NCBI RefSeq assembly: GCF_018613415.1
Contig: NZ_JAGGQG010000006.1
Coordinates: forward strand, 186,001-250,000
DNA from: Bacillus sp. ISL-18
Lineage (GTDB): Bacteria > Bacillota > Bacilli > Bacillales > Cytobacillaceae
Reading direction: 5' to 3'
Length of the DNA: 64,000 nucleotides
The stretch's first letter is position 1, and each line of letters begins with the position of its first letter. The translations under genes were made by a program, and so were the position numbers. The notes below the pieces were generated by a model. The model was not told the DNA's origin, made no database searches, and saw nothing but the letters and a program-made list of their open reading frames with translations. Of the stretch, positions 1 to 8,774 are shown one piece after another.

Positions 1-308
1 TTGAATTATTATTAGAAATCAAAAAATTAGGGCGTTTACCAGTTGTCAATTTTGCTGCTGGTGGGGTGGCAACACCTGCAGATGCCGCTTTAATGATGGA
101 ACTTGGAGCAGATGGTGTATTTGTTGGATCAGGTATTTTCAAATCTGAGAACCCAGAAAAGTTCGCACGTGCCATTGTAGAAGCAACGACGCACTATCAG
201 GACTATAAACTAATTGCTGAAATTTCAAAAGAGCTGGGGACACCGATGAAAGGTATTGATATTTCAACGCTAAATGCAAGTGAACGTATGCAGGAACGTG
301 GTTGGTAA
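1..308 (+). CDS. pdxS: Pyridoxal 5'-phosphate synthase, PdxS subunit (3' end only)
   Basis: C-terminal part of the PLP synthase lyase subunit, which makes PLP from ribose 5-phosphate, glyceraldehyde 3-phosphate and ammonia. The frame is open from base 3 to the TAA at 306-308. Visible family motifs are [15 protein letters not shown] and [12 protein letters not shown], the phosphate-binding end of the (beta/alpha)8 barrel, followed by the C-terminal tail ending in MQERGW. The gene starts outside the window. The pdxT start lies 1 base after the stop, so the two subunits are almost certainly translated from one mRNA and form the usual PdxS12-PdxT12 complex. The match to the family is very clear. 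Confidence 0.97.
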   Translation, partial: ELLLEIKKLGRLPVVNFAAGGVATPADAALMMELGADGVFVGSGIFKSENPEKFARAIVEATTHYQDYKLIAEISKELGTPMKGIDISTLNASERMQERGW

Positions 309-309
309 T

Positions 310-885
310 ATGCTGAAAATTGGGATACTTGCATTACAAGGTGCAGTCAGAGAGCACATCAGACAAATTGAAGAACTTGGTTGTGTGGCCATTCCGGTTA
401 AATCAGTTGAAAATTTAAATGAACTTAATGGACTTGTATTACCTGGCGGGGAAAGTACAACAATGCGTAAACTGCTGGACCGTTATGAAATGCTTGAGCC
501 CATTCGTGCTTTAGCCCTTAAAGGAATTCCGATGTTTGGAACATGTGCGGGTCTGATTTTATTGGCAAAAGAAATCGCCGGATCTGACACGCCTCATCTG
601 GGATTAATGGATGTCGTGGTTGAACGGAATTCTTTTGGACGCCAAGTTGATAGTTTTGAAGTAGAACTGTCCACCCGAGAAATAGGGGAAGACATTCCCG
701 CTGTTTTTATTCGGGCCCCGCATATCGTAGCAACAGGTGAAACTGTTGAAATTCTCGCCAAACATGAAGATCGCATCGTTCTAGCACGCGATGGTCAATT
801 TTTAGGTTGTTCCTTTCATCCAGAACTAACAGAAGATAACCGGATCATGAAATATTTTATTGAAATGGTACGGGAGCACAATTAA
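310..885 (+). CDS. pdxT: Pyridoxal 5'-phosphate synthase glutaminase subunit PdxT
   Basis: Class I glutaminase that supplies ammonia to PdxS. The ATG at 310, beginning [11 protein letters not shown], is chosen because family members start there. An upstream in-frame start at 274 would lie inside pdxS. The protein is 191 residues, normal for the family. Key residues are visible: the PGGEST oxyanion strand near residues 45-50, nucleophile Cys79 in GTCAG, and the His170/Glu172 pair in FHPEL. The gene is coupled to pdxS with a 1-nt gap and is followed by a strong terminator at 958, so it ends the operon. In many Bacillus genomes serS follows pdxT; it does not here. Confidence 0.97.
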   Translation: MLKIGILALQGAVREHIRQIEELGCVAIPVKSVENLNELNGLVLPGGESTTMRKLLDRYEMLEPIRALALKGIPMFGTCAGLILLAKEIAGSDTPHLGLMDVVVERNSFGRQVDSFEVELSTREIGEDIPAVFIRAPHIVATGETVEILAKHEDRIVLARDGQFLGCSFHPELTEDNRIMKYFIEMVREHN

Positions 886-957
886 AAGCCTTGAATGAAA
901 TGTAAATAATATTTATTTGATGTTTTTAATTTCTCTTAATATTAATAAAAGAGATAT

Positions 958-996
958 AGGCAGTCTTGGTCAGTGGTACCAAGACTGCCTTTTTAT
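958..996 (+). terminator. Rho-independent terminator of pdxST
   Basis: A perfect 12-bp stem (958-969 with 979-990, arm AGGCAGTCTTGG) with a 9-nt loop, followed by TTTTATTT. It lies 73 bases after pdxT. Confidence 0.9.
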
Positions 997-1167
997 TTCT
1001 AGAAAAGAATAGCAGGATTAAATGCTTTTTTATGTATAAGAAATAATTGCTTCGGCAATCTTTTTTGTATTTGAACTAACTAGAAGACAACTTAAAGAAG
1101 GAAGCTCTTATTTTTGGTCGAATTTTATATATAATGGTAAAAATTCTTTAAGAAAAGGGTGGATATA

Positions 1168-1716
1168 GTGGAACAGAAAGAATTTTGGAGCTTAATAGAA
1201 GAGTCCAGGGAATGTGAAGATCAGGCGGAATGGTTAACCGATGTACTAGCACAAAAAGGATTAGAAGAAGTTTTAGATTTTGAATTTTTATTACAACAAT
1301 TAATGAACGCCAGTTATAAATCTCGTTTATGGGGAGCGGCATTTGTTTTGATGGGAGGCTGTTCTGACGATGCCTTTGATTATTTTCGGGGATGGCTGAT
1401 TGGACAGGGAGAAGAGATATTTAATAAGGTTATGGAAGATCCTGAATTCTTAGCAGCGTACATAAGTGAGGATAACCTTGATGATGAAGGATATCCGCAA
1501 AATGAAGAATTGCTTTCGGTTGGATTAGATGCATATACCCTGATAAAGACGGGTGAAATGGAATGGGATGACAATATATATGATGAGCTATTAGAAGCTC
1601 TTGAGAAAAAAGGGTTGCAGCCTAGCCCTGATATAGAATTTGATTGGGAGGAAGATGATCTAGAAGATTTATTTCCTATTCTATGGGAAAGATTTGGAGA
1701 AGAACCACTAGGTTAA
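1168..1716 (+). CDS. DUF4240 domain-containing protein
   Basis: Acidic protein of about 182 residues with the FW-L-I start and SRLWGAAFVLMGGCSDDAF segment typical of DUF4240 proteins, a family of unknown function common in Bacillus and actinobacteria. The GTG at 1168 (MEQKEFWSLIEE) is preferred over the GTG at 1159 because AAAGGGTGG ends 5 nt before it. The C-terminal third is very rich in Asp and Glu. It has no signal peptide or membrane segment, so it is probably cytosolic. It stands alone between the pdxST terminator and a decayed regulator gene. Function is unknown. Confidence 0.8.
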   Translation: MEQKEFWSLIEESRECEDQAEWLTDVLAQKGLEEVLDFEFLLQQLMNASYKSRLWGAAFVLMGGCSDDAFDYFRGWLIGQGEEIFNKVMEDPEFLAAYISEDNLDDEGYPQNEELLSVGLDAYTLIKTGEMEWDDNIYDELLEALEKKGLQPSPDIEFDWEEDDLEDLFPILWERFGEEPLG

Positions 1717-1797
1717 TAGATCGTGGTATGTGAAATGGTTCATTTGTCCTGTTTGAGTAAAGATTAAGGGGTTGAGTAAAACAATGATTTGAAACAA

Positions 1798-2285
1798 ATG
1801 CACATAAAAAATACTTTTGAATTGCCCAAAGAAACAGTTCTAAATGAATTTTATGAACGAATGATTACCATCCCTATTAAAGCAAGAACAAATTTGAAAA
1901 ATGAACTCATTCACATCATTGGCATTGAACGGACAAGGGGTGTCTTTATCCGCTATGGCTGGCATTGTGGGGTGAGCGATGCCGAAAAGGCCATGTCGCT
2001 GCAATGGGACGATGGATTTTGGTGTTTTCTGGCCCTAAATTACATATGTTTCATGGTTATTTAGATCGAGTGGAAATTCTGGAAATGAGATTTGATGAGC
2101 AAAAGAAATGCAATTTTATTGAAGTTCTTTGGATTAATACCTTTGAGGCGTCGCAATATTTAAAAGCCAAAGGTCTCAGTGAAAGGCCTGTTTGTTTTGT
2201 TACAAATACTTCATATTATCAAGAAATAAAAGTTTTATCAGCAGGCAAAGTTGATAAAAATGAAAAGCTGCTAGTGCTTGTGTAA
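1798..2285 (+). pseudogene. Remnant of an XylR_N-type sigma-54 activator (frameshifted, truncated)
   Basis: Two overlapping frames together give one XylR_N domain (activator of aromatic catabolism, PF06505). Frame 1 carries RGVFIRYGWHCGVSDAEKAM and WDDG. After a shift near 2015-2022, frame 3 continues with FSGPKLHMFHGYL. Restoring one base near 2021 joins them, so a 1-nt deletion is the simplest lesion. The ORF then stops at 2283-2285. The V4R, AAA+ and HTH parts expected in such regulators (over 500 residues) are missing, so there is also a large deletion. No good ribosome binding site precedes the ATG at 1798. It lies just upstream of a sigma-54-dependent operon and may be the relic of an earlier regulator. 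Confidence 0.8.
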
Positions 2286-2417
2286 ACTCAATTTCAATCT
2301 ATAACGAATATGATTTCGGTCTTAAGTACGGAACCATATTCAACCAATCAAAATGATAAAAAGGACCCACGGTGTACAACACGTTTGAGAACGTGGTTGT
2401 AAAATAACGTTTATGAT

Positions 2418-2450
2418 AGCCTGCAAATTACTAGATTTGCAGGCTTTTAG
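2418..2450 (+). terminator. Rho-independent terminator
   Basis: An 11-bp perfect stem (2418-2428 with 2435-2445, arm AGCCTGCAAAT), 6-nt loop, then TTTAG. It closes the decayed regulator unit. The rest of the 2286-2787 gap holds the activator-site palindrome and the sigma-54 promoter listed separately, and no gene. Confidence 0.75.
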
Positions 2451-2504
2451 TAATGCGTAAAAAAAATGAATTACTCGTATGATGACTTCCTGAAAGTAAA
2501 TCTG

Positions 2505-2526
2505 TTTGTAAAAATATTTTTACAAA
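2505..2526. promoter_or_regulatory. 22-bp perfect palindrome, candidate upstream activator site
   Basis: TTTGTAAAAAT is followed directly by its exact reverse complement. A degenerate copy (AAAAATATTTTACAA) follows at about 2533-2547. No T-run follows, so it is not a terminator. It lies about 160-180 bp upstream of the -24 element at 2684, the usual distance for an enhancer site of a sigma-54 activator. The activator encoded at 7127-8497 is the natural candidate to bind it; that link is inference. Confidence 0.55.
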
Positions 2527-2683
2527 AAAATCAAAAATATTTTACAATTTCTTAAAATTTTTGGTATATTAATTGTTTTAATTTACAAAATTTTCCGTCA
2601 TTAAGGGGTTAATTTTATCGAGAATAAAGGATTTTAAGGTTGTAGAAGAACATTCACAAAATCTACAAATAAAGTTTAAAAAG

Positions 2684-2700
2684 TTGGCACAATTATTGCA
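2684..2700 (+). promoter_or_regulatory. Sigma-54 (SigL) -24/-12 promoter
   Basis: TTGGCAC-N5-TTGCA gives GG at 2686-2687 and GC at 2698-2699 with exactly 10 bases between them, matching the sigma-54 consensus. The start of transcription would be near 2710, leaving a 5' leader of about 78 nt before the amidohydrolase ATG at 2788. Confidence 0.85.
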
Positions 2701-2787
2701 ATATTTAAAAGCATGGAAGCAAATGATGAATTCATCCTTCCATGTAAGCGATAGCGGAAATAACAAAATGAGAGGGGAAAAGATAAC

Positions 2788-4419
2788 ATGAGCCAAAACA
2801 GCGATGAATTAACATTTATTAATGGGAAAATTTTTACATCCAATCCAGAACAGCCTTATGCCAGTGCCATGGTCGTCCGTAATGGCATGATTGCCTGGAT
2901 CGGTGAAGAGGAAGATTTGAAAAATATTGAAGGAAAGTGTGTCGACCTTAATGGTAAAAGAGTTCTGCCCGGATTGATTGATGCACATTTACATCCGTTA
3001 TATTTGGCTGGAGCTGCCAAGCAAATAGCCTGTACTCAGCCACTAATTCATTCCATAACAGATTTAAAAGAACAAATTCGTTTGGTGCGTGCATCGCAAA
3101 GTCAAGATTCCTGGATTCAAGGCTGGGGTTATGATGAAGGTAAGTTATTAGAAGGAAGAGCCCCAACGCGCTGGGATTTGGATCAGGCAGCACCCGAAGT
3201 TCCGGTTGTCATTACTCGAACTTGCGCTCATATCATATCAGTCAACAGTAAAGCATTGGAATTGGCAGGAATAACGAAGGATACTCCCGACCCGCAGGGC
3301 GGTAAAATTGACCGTGATGAAAACGGTGAGCCAACAGGTATTTTACGTGAGAATGCCAAAGATCTTGTTAATCAAGTCATGCCTGAAACGACATTGGAAG
3401 ATGATGCCACATTACTTGCAGAACTCAGCCCTTTTTTACTTTCACACGGGATTACAGCCATTACGGAATTAATGGGGCGGACAAAGCCAAATGATTACTT
3501 AGAAATGTATCAATTGGCTACTCAAAAAGGACTGAAGCAGCGTTCTGTTCTTTATTATATTTGGGAAGATTTAAAAGAACAGCCTATCATTGAACAGCAA
3601 AAAATGGTAAGAGAAAATCAAGTACACATTGGCGGAATTAAATTGTTTTCCGATGGTAGTGTCTCCGGCCAAACAGCCTGGGTCAACCCGCCATTTTTAG
3701 GGGAAGGAGAAAATTATGGCATCCAAATGACTACCAAGGAAGAATTATTGGCTGCCGCAGAAGCAGCAAAAAAACATAACATCCAGCTTGTGATCCATGC
3801 CATGGGTGAACAGGCAATCGATTTGATCGTTGATACCTTCTATGGGCAAAAAGGCTGGCTGACAGACGCACCATCGATCAGAATGGAACATGCGGCCATG
3901 CCGACACCTAGTACACTGAAGCGGGCAGCAGAAGCGGGAATTGCATTTGTTTCGCAGCCCATCTTCCTGTTCGCAGAAATTGAAACCTATCTTCACAATT
4001 TAGGTGCGGAACGAACTAAGCAAACCTATCCATTTAAAGCGATGTTAGAGGCAGGAATAAAAGTAGCATTTTCATCCGATGCCCCCGCCACCGCATGGGC
4101 TGACCCCGTAAATCCTTTCGTCGGAATCAAATCGGCCGTCACCCGTCTTGCACATGACGGAACAGATACCGGTAAAACACAAAGGGTAGATGTTGAAACA
4201 GCGATAACGCTGTATACCCGAGCGGCGCAAGAAATCACCCGAATTCCAAATGTTGGCCAGCTGAAACAAGGCTTCCATGCCGACTTCATTGTCTTGGATT
4301 TAGATATAGTGGACGTATATCCGGAGCAAATTGATCAGATACAAGTAGTGGAAACCTATATGGCTGGTAATTTGGTTTATAACTTAGATTCGATCGAAAA
4401 ATCAGTAGTAGAATTATAA
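2788..4419 (+). CDS. YtcJ-like metal-dependent amidohydrolase (amidohydrolase 3 family)
   Basis: A 543-residue TIM-barrel hydrolase of the amidohydrolase superfamily. It has the N-terminal metal-binding DAHLHPL motif after the small beta-sandwich strand (GKRVLPGLI), the central barrel segment LFSDGSV, a later His in VIHAMGEQA, and the closing Asp in [11 protein letters not shown]. The ribosome binding site GAGAGGGG precedes the ATG by a suitable distance. Substrate is unknown; relatives act on amides, cyclic imides or formamides. It is the first gene of a three-gene operon with an MFS carrier and an M20 hydrolase, transcribed from the sigma-54 promoter at 2684. A paralogue is encoded at 11128-12765. 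Confidence 0.85.
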   Translation: MSQNSDELTFINGKIFTSNPEQPYASAMVVRNGMIAWIGEEEDLKNIEGKCVDLNGKRVLPGLIDAHLHPLYLAGAAKQIACTQPLIHSITDLKEQIRLVRASQSQDSWIQGWGYDEGKLLEGRAPTRWDLDQAAPEVPVVITRTCAHIISVNSKALELAGITKDTPDPQGGKIDRDENGEPTGILRENAKDLVNQVMPETTLEDDATLLAELSPFLLSHGITAITELMGRTKPNDYLEMYQLATQKGLKQRSVLYYIWEDLKEQPIIEQQKMVRENQVHIGGIKLFSDGSVSGQTAWVNPPFLGEGENYGIQMTTKEELLAAAEAAKKHNIQLVIHAMGEQAIDLIVDTFYGQKGWLTDAPSIRMEHAAMPTPSTLKRAAEAGIAFVSQPIFLFAEIETYLHNLGAERTKQTYPFKAMLEAGIKVAFSSDAPATAWADPVNPFVGIKSAVTRLAHDGTDTGKTQRVDVETAITLYTRAAQEITRIPNVGQLKQGFHADFIVLDLDIVDVYPEQIDQIQVVETYMAGNLVYNLDSIEKSVVEL

Positions 4420-4446
4420 AATTTCAACTAAAAGAGGATGGGATGT

Positions 4447-5727
4447 ATGAAAGAAAAGGGAAAGGTTTTTTATGGTTGGTGGATTGTTGCAGCGACCTTT
4501 TTGATTATGACGTTAATTTATGCTCCGATTGCCAACTTGGTTTCATTATTTATTCTGCCTGTTACGAAAGAACTAGGATTTGGTCCATCTCAGTTTATGC
4601 TATATTTTACCATCATGGCTTTAGCTGCCATGGCTGTAGGACCAATAGCAGGTAGATTAATGAGAAAGATGGATGTGAGAGTATATCTAACATTATTTAT
4701 TTTAATTGCTTCTACTGCATTTGTTGGTTTTTCATTTTCAACTAAACTGATTCATTTTTATCTATTTGCCATCCTAATGGGGGCAGGTATGGCAGGAGGT
4801 GCAATGATTCCTGCATCCGTACTCATCACCAATTGGTTTAATAAAAAACGTGGTTTATGTTTAGGGATTGCTTTGTCAGGAAGCGGATTTGGGGGCGTAA
4901 TCCTTAGCCCTTTAGTTAATTGGCTTATTACAGCCTACGGATGGAGATCAGCCTATCTAGTCTTAGGGGTTTTAATAGCTGCTGTATTAGTTCCGTTAGC
5001 TATATTTGTAATAAGATTAAATCCAGCGGAAAAAGGTCTATCACCACTTAGTGAAGAAACAACTTTAATAAGTGCACAAAAGAAAGAATTAACGGGTACA
5101 ACCCAGGGCGAAGCATTAAAGTCCCTATCATTTTGGACTCTTTGTTTAGCTATCTTAGTTGGCGGTCTCGTTGTTAACGCAATGCTAATCAATCTTGCCC
5201 CCTATCTGGCTAGTATTGGTACAACTGCCAAAACAGCTGCATTGCTTTTATCATTAGGCTCAGGGATGGTGATTGTTGGAAAGTTGGTAGTAGGTCGGTT
5301 ATTTGATAAGCTGGGATCAGTCACAACATTACTGATTATATCTGCAGGAAGTCTGGTAAGTTTTCTATTTTTAATGAAAGCAAACATAATTTTACCAGCT
5401 ATTCTTTATACTGTTTTTTCAGGAATAGGCTCAACAGCGGTTACCGTTACACCTGCCTACATGACAGGAGCTCTTTTTGGTGAGAAGGAATTTGGTGCAA
5501 AATATGGAGTTGTAGCCATTTTTATTTCATTAGGTGCAGCGATAACGCCAATCGTGTCAGGTGCTATTTACCATATAAGCCATTCATATGATTCACTTCT
5601 AACTGTTTTAATGGTTCTTTCCATTGTCCAATTTGGGTTATTTTTCATTGCAGCTAAAATAAAACCAAAGTTTGAGTTAAATACTTTTAATGATAATGAA
5701 GCAAAAAGTGAAGGAGCATCACTATGA
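4447..5727 (+). CDS. MFS transporter (monocarboxylate/OFA-like)
   Basis: Twelve-segment major facilitator of about 426 residues. It begins with the YGWWIVAATF signature seen in MCT/OFA-type carriers. A charged central loop of about 35 residues (near PAEKGLSPLSEE) separates the two halves. The ATG at 4447 is used because the AGAGGATGG binding site suits it, while the ATG at 4438 touches the GAGG. The stop overlaps the next gene's ATG by 4 bases (ATGA), showing translational coupling. Its place between two hydrolases suggests uptake of their substrate; the substrate itself cannot be read from the sequence. Confidence 0.85.
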   Translation: MKEKGKVFYGWWIVAATFLIMTLIYAPIANLVSLFILPVTKELGFGPSQFMLYFTIMALAAMAVGPIAGRLMRKMDVRVYLTLFILIASTAFVGFSFSTKLIHFYLFAILMGAGMAGGAMIPASVLITNWFNKKRGLCLGIALSGSGFGGVILSPLVNWLITAYGWRSAYLVLGVLIAAVLVPLAIFVIRLNPAEKGLSPLSEETTLISAQKKELTGTTQGEALKSLSFWTLCLAILVGGLVVNAMLINLAPYLASIGTTAKTAALLLSLGSGMVIVGKLVVGRLFDKLGSVTTLLIISAGSLVSFLFLMKANIILPAILYTVFSGIGSTAVTVTPAYMTGALFGEKEFGAKYGVVAIFISLGAAITPIVSGAIYHISHSYDSLLTVLMVLSIVQFGLFFIAAKIKPKFELNTFNDNEAKSEGASL

Positions 5728-6917
5728 ATAGAATACTAGAAAAAGATGATATTTTAGCACGTGCAGAGGAAATAAAAGAGGAACTAATTAATTACCGTAG
5801 ATATCTTCATCAAAATCCCGAAATCGGCTTTGATTTACCAAAAACGGTCGCCTACGTGGAAGAAATTTTAAAAACTATGGATCTTGAACCTAAAAAGGTA
5901 GGGACCTCCGGGTTAGTTGTAACGATTGGTAAGGGAAAGGGTAAAACTCTTTTGTTAAGAGGAGACATGGATGCTTTACCCCTAAAGGAGAATACTGATC
6001 TGCAGTTTAAATCTACTAATGATTATATGCATGCTTGCGGTCATGATATCCATACGACATTCATGCTCGGTGCGGCAAAGTTATTAAAGGAAAAAGAAAA
6101 TGAGATTAACGGAACGGTCAAGATCATGTTCCAACCAGCAGAGGAAATTGGCGCTGGTGCTAAGGATATGGTGGCGAATGGGCTTTTGGAAAACCCAAAA
6201 GTAGATGCGGCACTGGCCCTGCATGTTGATCCAAGCTTAGGGGTCGGAAAATTCGGATATAAGCCAGGGATTGCAGCATCGTCATTGGATGGCTTTTTCC
6301 TAAAAGTACAGGGAAAAGGCGGTCACAGTTCTGAACCGCAAAAAGCCATCGATCCATTGATGATTATTAATGCGGTCTACTCGCAATTAAATAGTTTAGT
6401 TGGGAAAGAAATAGACCCAAGAGAATTGGCCGTCCTTGTTATCGGGAAGATGGGTGGAGGAACTGTCGCAAATATTATTCCTGATTCTGCCCACCTTGAT
6501 GCGACTTTACGTACATATAATCCGAAAGTAAGGGATTATTTATTCAAAAGAGTTCCAGAAATTATTGATGCAACCGTTAAAATGTTACGTGGTACCTACA
6601 GCCTCGAAACAGTCTCAACCCCTTCTTTATTTAATAACGAAGAATTGTGTGAGCAAATGGCACCTTATGTAAAAGAAGTCATTGGAGAGAACAATTTGGA
6701 GGTCAACAAGGAGCCGTTGGCGGGGACAGAAGATTTTTCCTATATCAGTAATATGGTACCAACGATGTTTATGTGGGCTGGTGCCAACGGTTTAGGAGAG
6801 GACAATTATCCGCTTCATAATCCGAACGTTGTATTGGACGAAGGAGTGATTCCATTGGGAGTAGCAGTCGTTGTTCAGACAGCGATAAATTGGTTAAACC
6901 ATTATTCCAATAAGTAA
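5724..6917 (+). CDS. M20 family metallo-amidohydrolase (N-acyl amino acid hydrolase type)
   Basis: A 397-residue di-zinc hydrolase of the M20D/hippurate hydrolase group. Motifs are LRGDMDALP (metal ligand Asp), HACGHDIH (metal ligands), QPAEEIGAGA (catalytic Glu) and the C-terminal GTEDFSY. A dimerisation lid domain sits at about residues 185-300 (KGGHSSEPQKAIDP). The AAGGAG ribosome binding site lies within the end of the MFS gene and the reading frames overlap by 4 nt. Such enzymes remove acyl groups from amino acids or amides. Together with the YtcJ-like enzyme it points to stepwise breakdown of an amide compound. A terminator follows at 6948. Confidence 0.88.
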   Translation: MNRILEKDDILARAEEIKEELINYRRYLHQNPEIGFDLPKTVAYVEEILKTMDLEPKKVGTSGLVVTIGKGKGKTLLLRGDMDALPLKENTDLQFKSTNDYMHACGHDIHTTFMLGAAKLLKEKENEINGTVKIMFQPAEEIGAGAKDMVANGLLENPKVDAALALHVDPSLGVGKFGYKPGIAASSLDGFFLKVQGKGGHSSEPQKAIDPLMIINAVYSQLNSLVGKEIDPRELAVLVIGKMGGGTVANIIPDSAHLDATLRTYNPKVRDYLFKRVPEIIDATVKMLRGTYSLETVSTPSLFNNEELCEQMAPYVKEVIGENNLEVNKEPLAGTEDFSYISNMVPTMFMWAGANGLGEDNYPLHNPNVVLDEGVIPLGVAVVVQTAINWLNHYSNK

Positions 6918-6947
6918 TAACTAAAACTATATTTTTTCTAAATGAAT

Positions 6948-6992
6948 GATACCTTATTACTAAAGAAATTAAAGTGATAAGGTATCTTTTTC
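6948..6992 (+). terminator. Terminator of the amidohydrolase operon
   Basis: A 14-bp stem with one G-U pair (6948-6961 with 6973-6986, core GATACCTTAT), 11-nt loop, then TTTTTCT. It overlaps the apparent 5' end of the next open frame, which is one reason to start that gene later, at 7127. Confidence 0.85.
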
Positions 6993-7126
6993 TATTCTTT
7001 AAAAAAGGCTATTCTTTGAATTTTAATTTACCCTATAATAATGATAAAGTGTTTTGGTATAACTTTTCTTTAATTGAAATAAGGATGTGTTCTTCCTTTA
7101 ATTATAGAGGAATGGGGGTCAATTTT

Positions 7127-8497
7127 TTGGAAGTAGATATCACAAATATCGAAAAATTAGTGGATTATGATAATATTTTAGTTGCTGATAAAGAAGGAAT
7201 AATCATTTTTTTTGATTTAGCGGATTTAAATGTTTTAAGAGAAATTGGACTTAGACCTGAGGATTTTATGGGAAAACATATAACCTCATTTTATAAAAAT
7301 CTAACAAATGAAAACAGCACCATAATGAGAGTTATCCAAAGTGGAAAAGCCGAAAGTAATGTTAGACAACTATTAGTTACAAAAAAGGGGAATCAATTCG
7401 AATCCATAAACTCCACCTTTCCGATTATTGACAACAATAAGGTGATTGGAGCAATTGAGTTCTCAAAACACATTTATTCCAAGGAAAATATCCAGTCTTT
7501 GGATAAAATGGCGAGCCATAAAGTTTATCGGAAAAATAATACCATTTATACTATTGAAAATATTATTACTGCCAATCCAAATATGACTGCCATTAAGAAT
7601 AAGATAAAAAAAGTGGCGAAAACCAATTCTACTGTTTTAATAAATGGTAAAACAGGTACAGGAAAAGAGGTTGTTGCCCAGTCGATCCACAATTTAAGTG
7701 ATCGATATGGGTCTCCTTTTCTTTCACTAAACTGCGGTGCGGTTCCACCGAACCTGCTGGAGAGTACTTTGTTTGGTACAGTGAGAGGAAGTTTTACAGG
7801 CTCCATAGATATGTCAGGATTGCTGGAACAAGCTGAAGGCGGAACATTATTCTTGGATGAAATTAATTCTTTAGATTTTTATCTACAGGTAAAACTGCTC
7901 AAAGCAATTGAAGAAAAAATGATAAGGAGAATTGGCGGGAACAAAAATATTTATTTGGACATTAGGATCATTTCGGCAACAAATGAAGATCCGGAAATCT
8001 TAGTATCTGAAAAAAGATTGCGAGAGGATCTTTTTTACAGATTGGGAGTTGTTCAAATTGATTTACCTACTTTAGCTGAAAGAGAAGAAGATATTGAAAC
8101 ATTACTTGAGTATTATATTCATTTTTATAATAATCACATGAATATGTCTATTGACGGTGTAAAACCTGAAGTGTTGGATTGTTTTAAAAAGTACTCATGG
8201 CCAGGGAATATTAGAGAATTAAAGAATGCAATCGAAACAGCTTATATTAATGCTACTTCTAATCAGATTTCTATTGAGGATATACCCAAGAGAATTAGAA
8301 AGAACAATGAGGTAGCAATAAGTAATCCAAAGAATACTAAGGATTGGAATCTAAAAAATGCGATTGAGGAGTTTGAGATATCGATCATTATTAGTGAATT
8401 AAAAAATACCAATGGGAAATTAACTGACCTAGCAGCACGATTAGGAATTTCCAGACAATTATTAAATTATAAATTAGAAAAATACAATTTGAGGTAA
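7127..8497 (+). CDS. Sigma-54-dependent transcriptional activator (PAS-AAA+-Fis HTH)
   Basis: Enhancer-binding protein of about 456 residues. An N-terminal PAS-like sensor (about residues 10-120) precedes the AAA+ domain with Walker A GKTGTGKE, Walker B LFLDEIN and the sigma-54 contact loop in the form GSFTGS instead of the usual GAFTGA. A Fis-type HTH (LAARLGISRQLLNYKL) ends the protein. The open frame extends up to 6974, but that part runs through a terminator. The TTG at 7127, 7 nt after GGGGGT, fits best; the ATG at 7112 has GAGG only 1 nt away. A TATAAT at 7034 may be its promoter. It probably activates the operon at 2788. Confidence 0.88.
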   Translation: MEVDITNIEKLVDYDNILVADKEGIIIFFDLADLNVLREIGLRPEDFMGKHITSFYKNLTNENSTIMRVIQSGKAESNVRQLLVTKKGNQFESINSTFPIIDNNKVIGAIEFSKHIYSKENIQSLDKMASHKVYRKNNTIYTIENIITANPNMTAIKNKIKKVAKTNSTVLINGKTGTGKEVVAQSIHNLSDRYGSPFLSLNCGAVPPNLLESTLFGTVRGSFTGSIDMSGLLEQAEGGTLFLDEINSLDFYLQVKLLKAIEEKMIRRIGGNKNIYLDIRIISATNEDPEILVSEKRLREDLFYRLGVVQIDLPTLAEREEDIETLLEYYIHFYNNHMNMSIDGVKPEVLDCFKKYSWPGNIRELKNAIETAYINATSNQISIEDIPKRIRKNNEVAISNPKNTKDWNLKNAIEEFEISIIISELKNTNGKLTDLAARLGISRQLLNYKLEKYNLR

Positions 8498-8540
8498 AAG
8501 TTTTTTACTACTACGTAAAAATTTTTACCGTTTTTTTTAT
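8493..8540 (+). terminator. Terminator of the sigma-54 activator gene
   Basis: A long AT-rich stem (about 8493-8508 with 8515-8529, arm GGTAAAA...TTTTTAC) followed by GTTTTTTTTATT. The stop codon TAA (8495-8497) lies inside the 5' arm. The 8541-8774 stretch after it holds no gene that I can support. Confidence 0.75.
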
Positions 8541-8774
8541 TAGTCAACTCATTCAAACATATGTTTACATAATTATATTATGGATTATATTAGGAGGAGC
8601 TGCTCGACAAACGAAAGGATAAATATATTAGATACAAAAGAATTAATTTTATGATTCTTCTGAATTATTAGTTTATAATATCTAATAGATACCTTTCATT
8701 TGGGGAGACAAGGAATCATAGTTAGCTAAGAAAGGGTGTCCAAAATATATTGCATCATAAAAGGAGGATAATTA

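Noticed and set aside
274..309. Longer PdxT start at 274
   Set aside because: It would add 12 residues encoded inside pdxS that family members lack; the ATG at 310 fits.
2505..2526. The 22-bp palindrome as a terminator
   Set aside because: No T-run follows on either strand.
6974..7126. N-terminal extension of the sigma-54 activator
   Set aside because: It starts inside the upstream terminator, has no ribosome binding site, and does not look like a PAS domain start.
8494..8528. Tandem GTAAAA...TTTTAC palindromes resembling the activator site at 2505
   Set aside because: They form the two arms of one long hairpin followed by eight Ts directly at the stop codon of the activator gene, so a terminator explains them. 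No sigma-54 promoter lies downstream.
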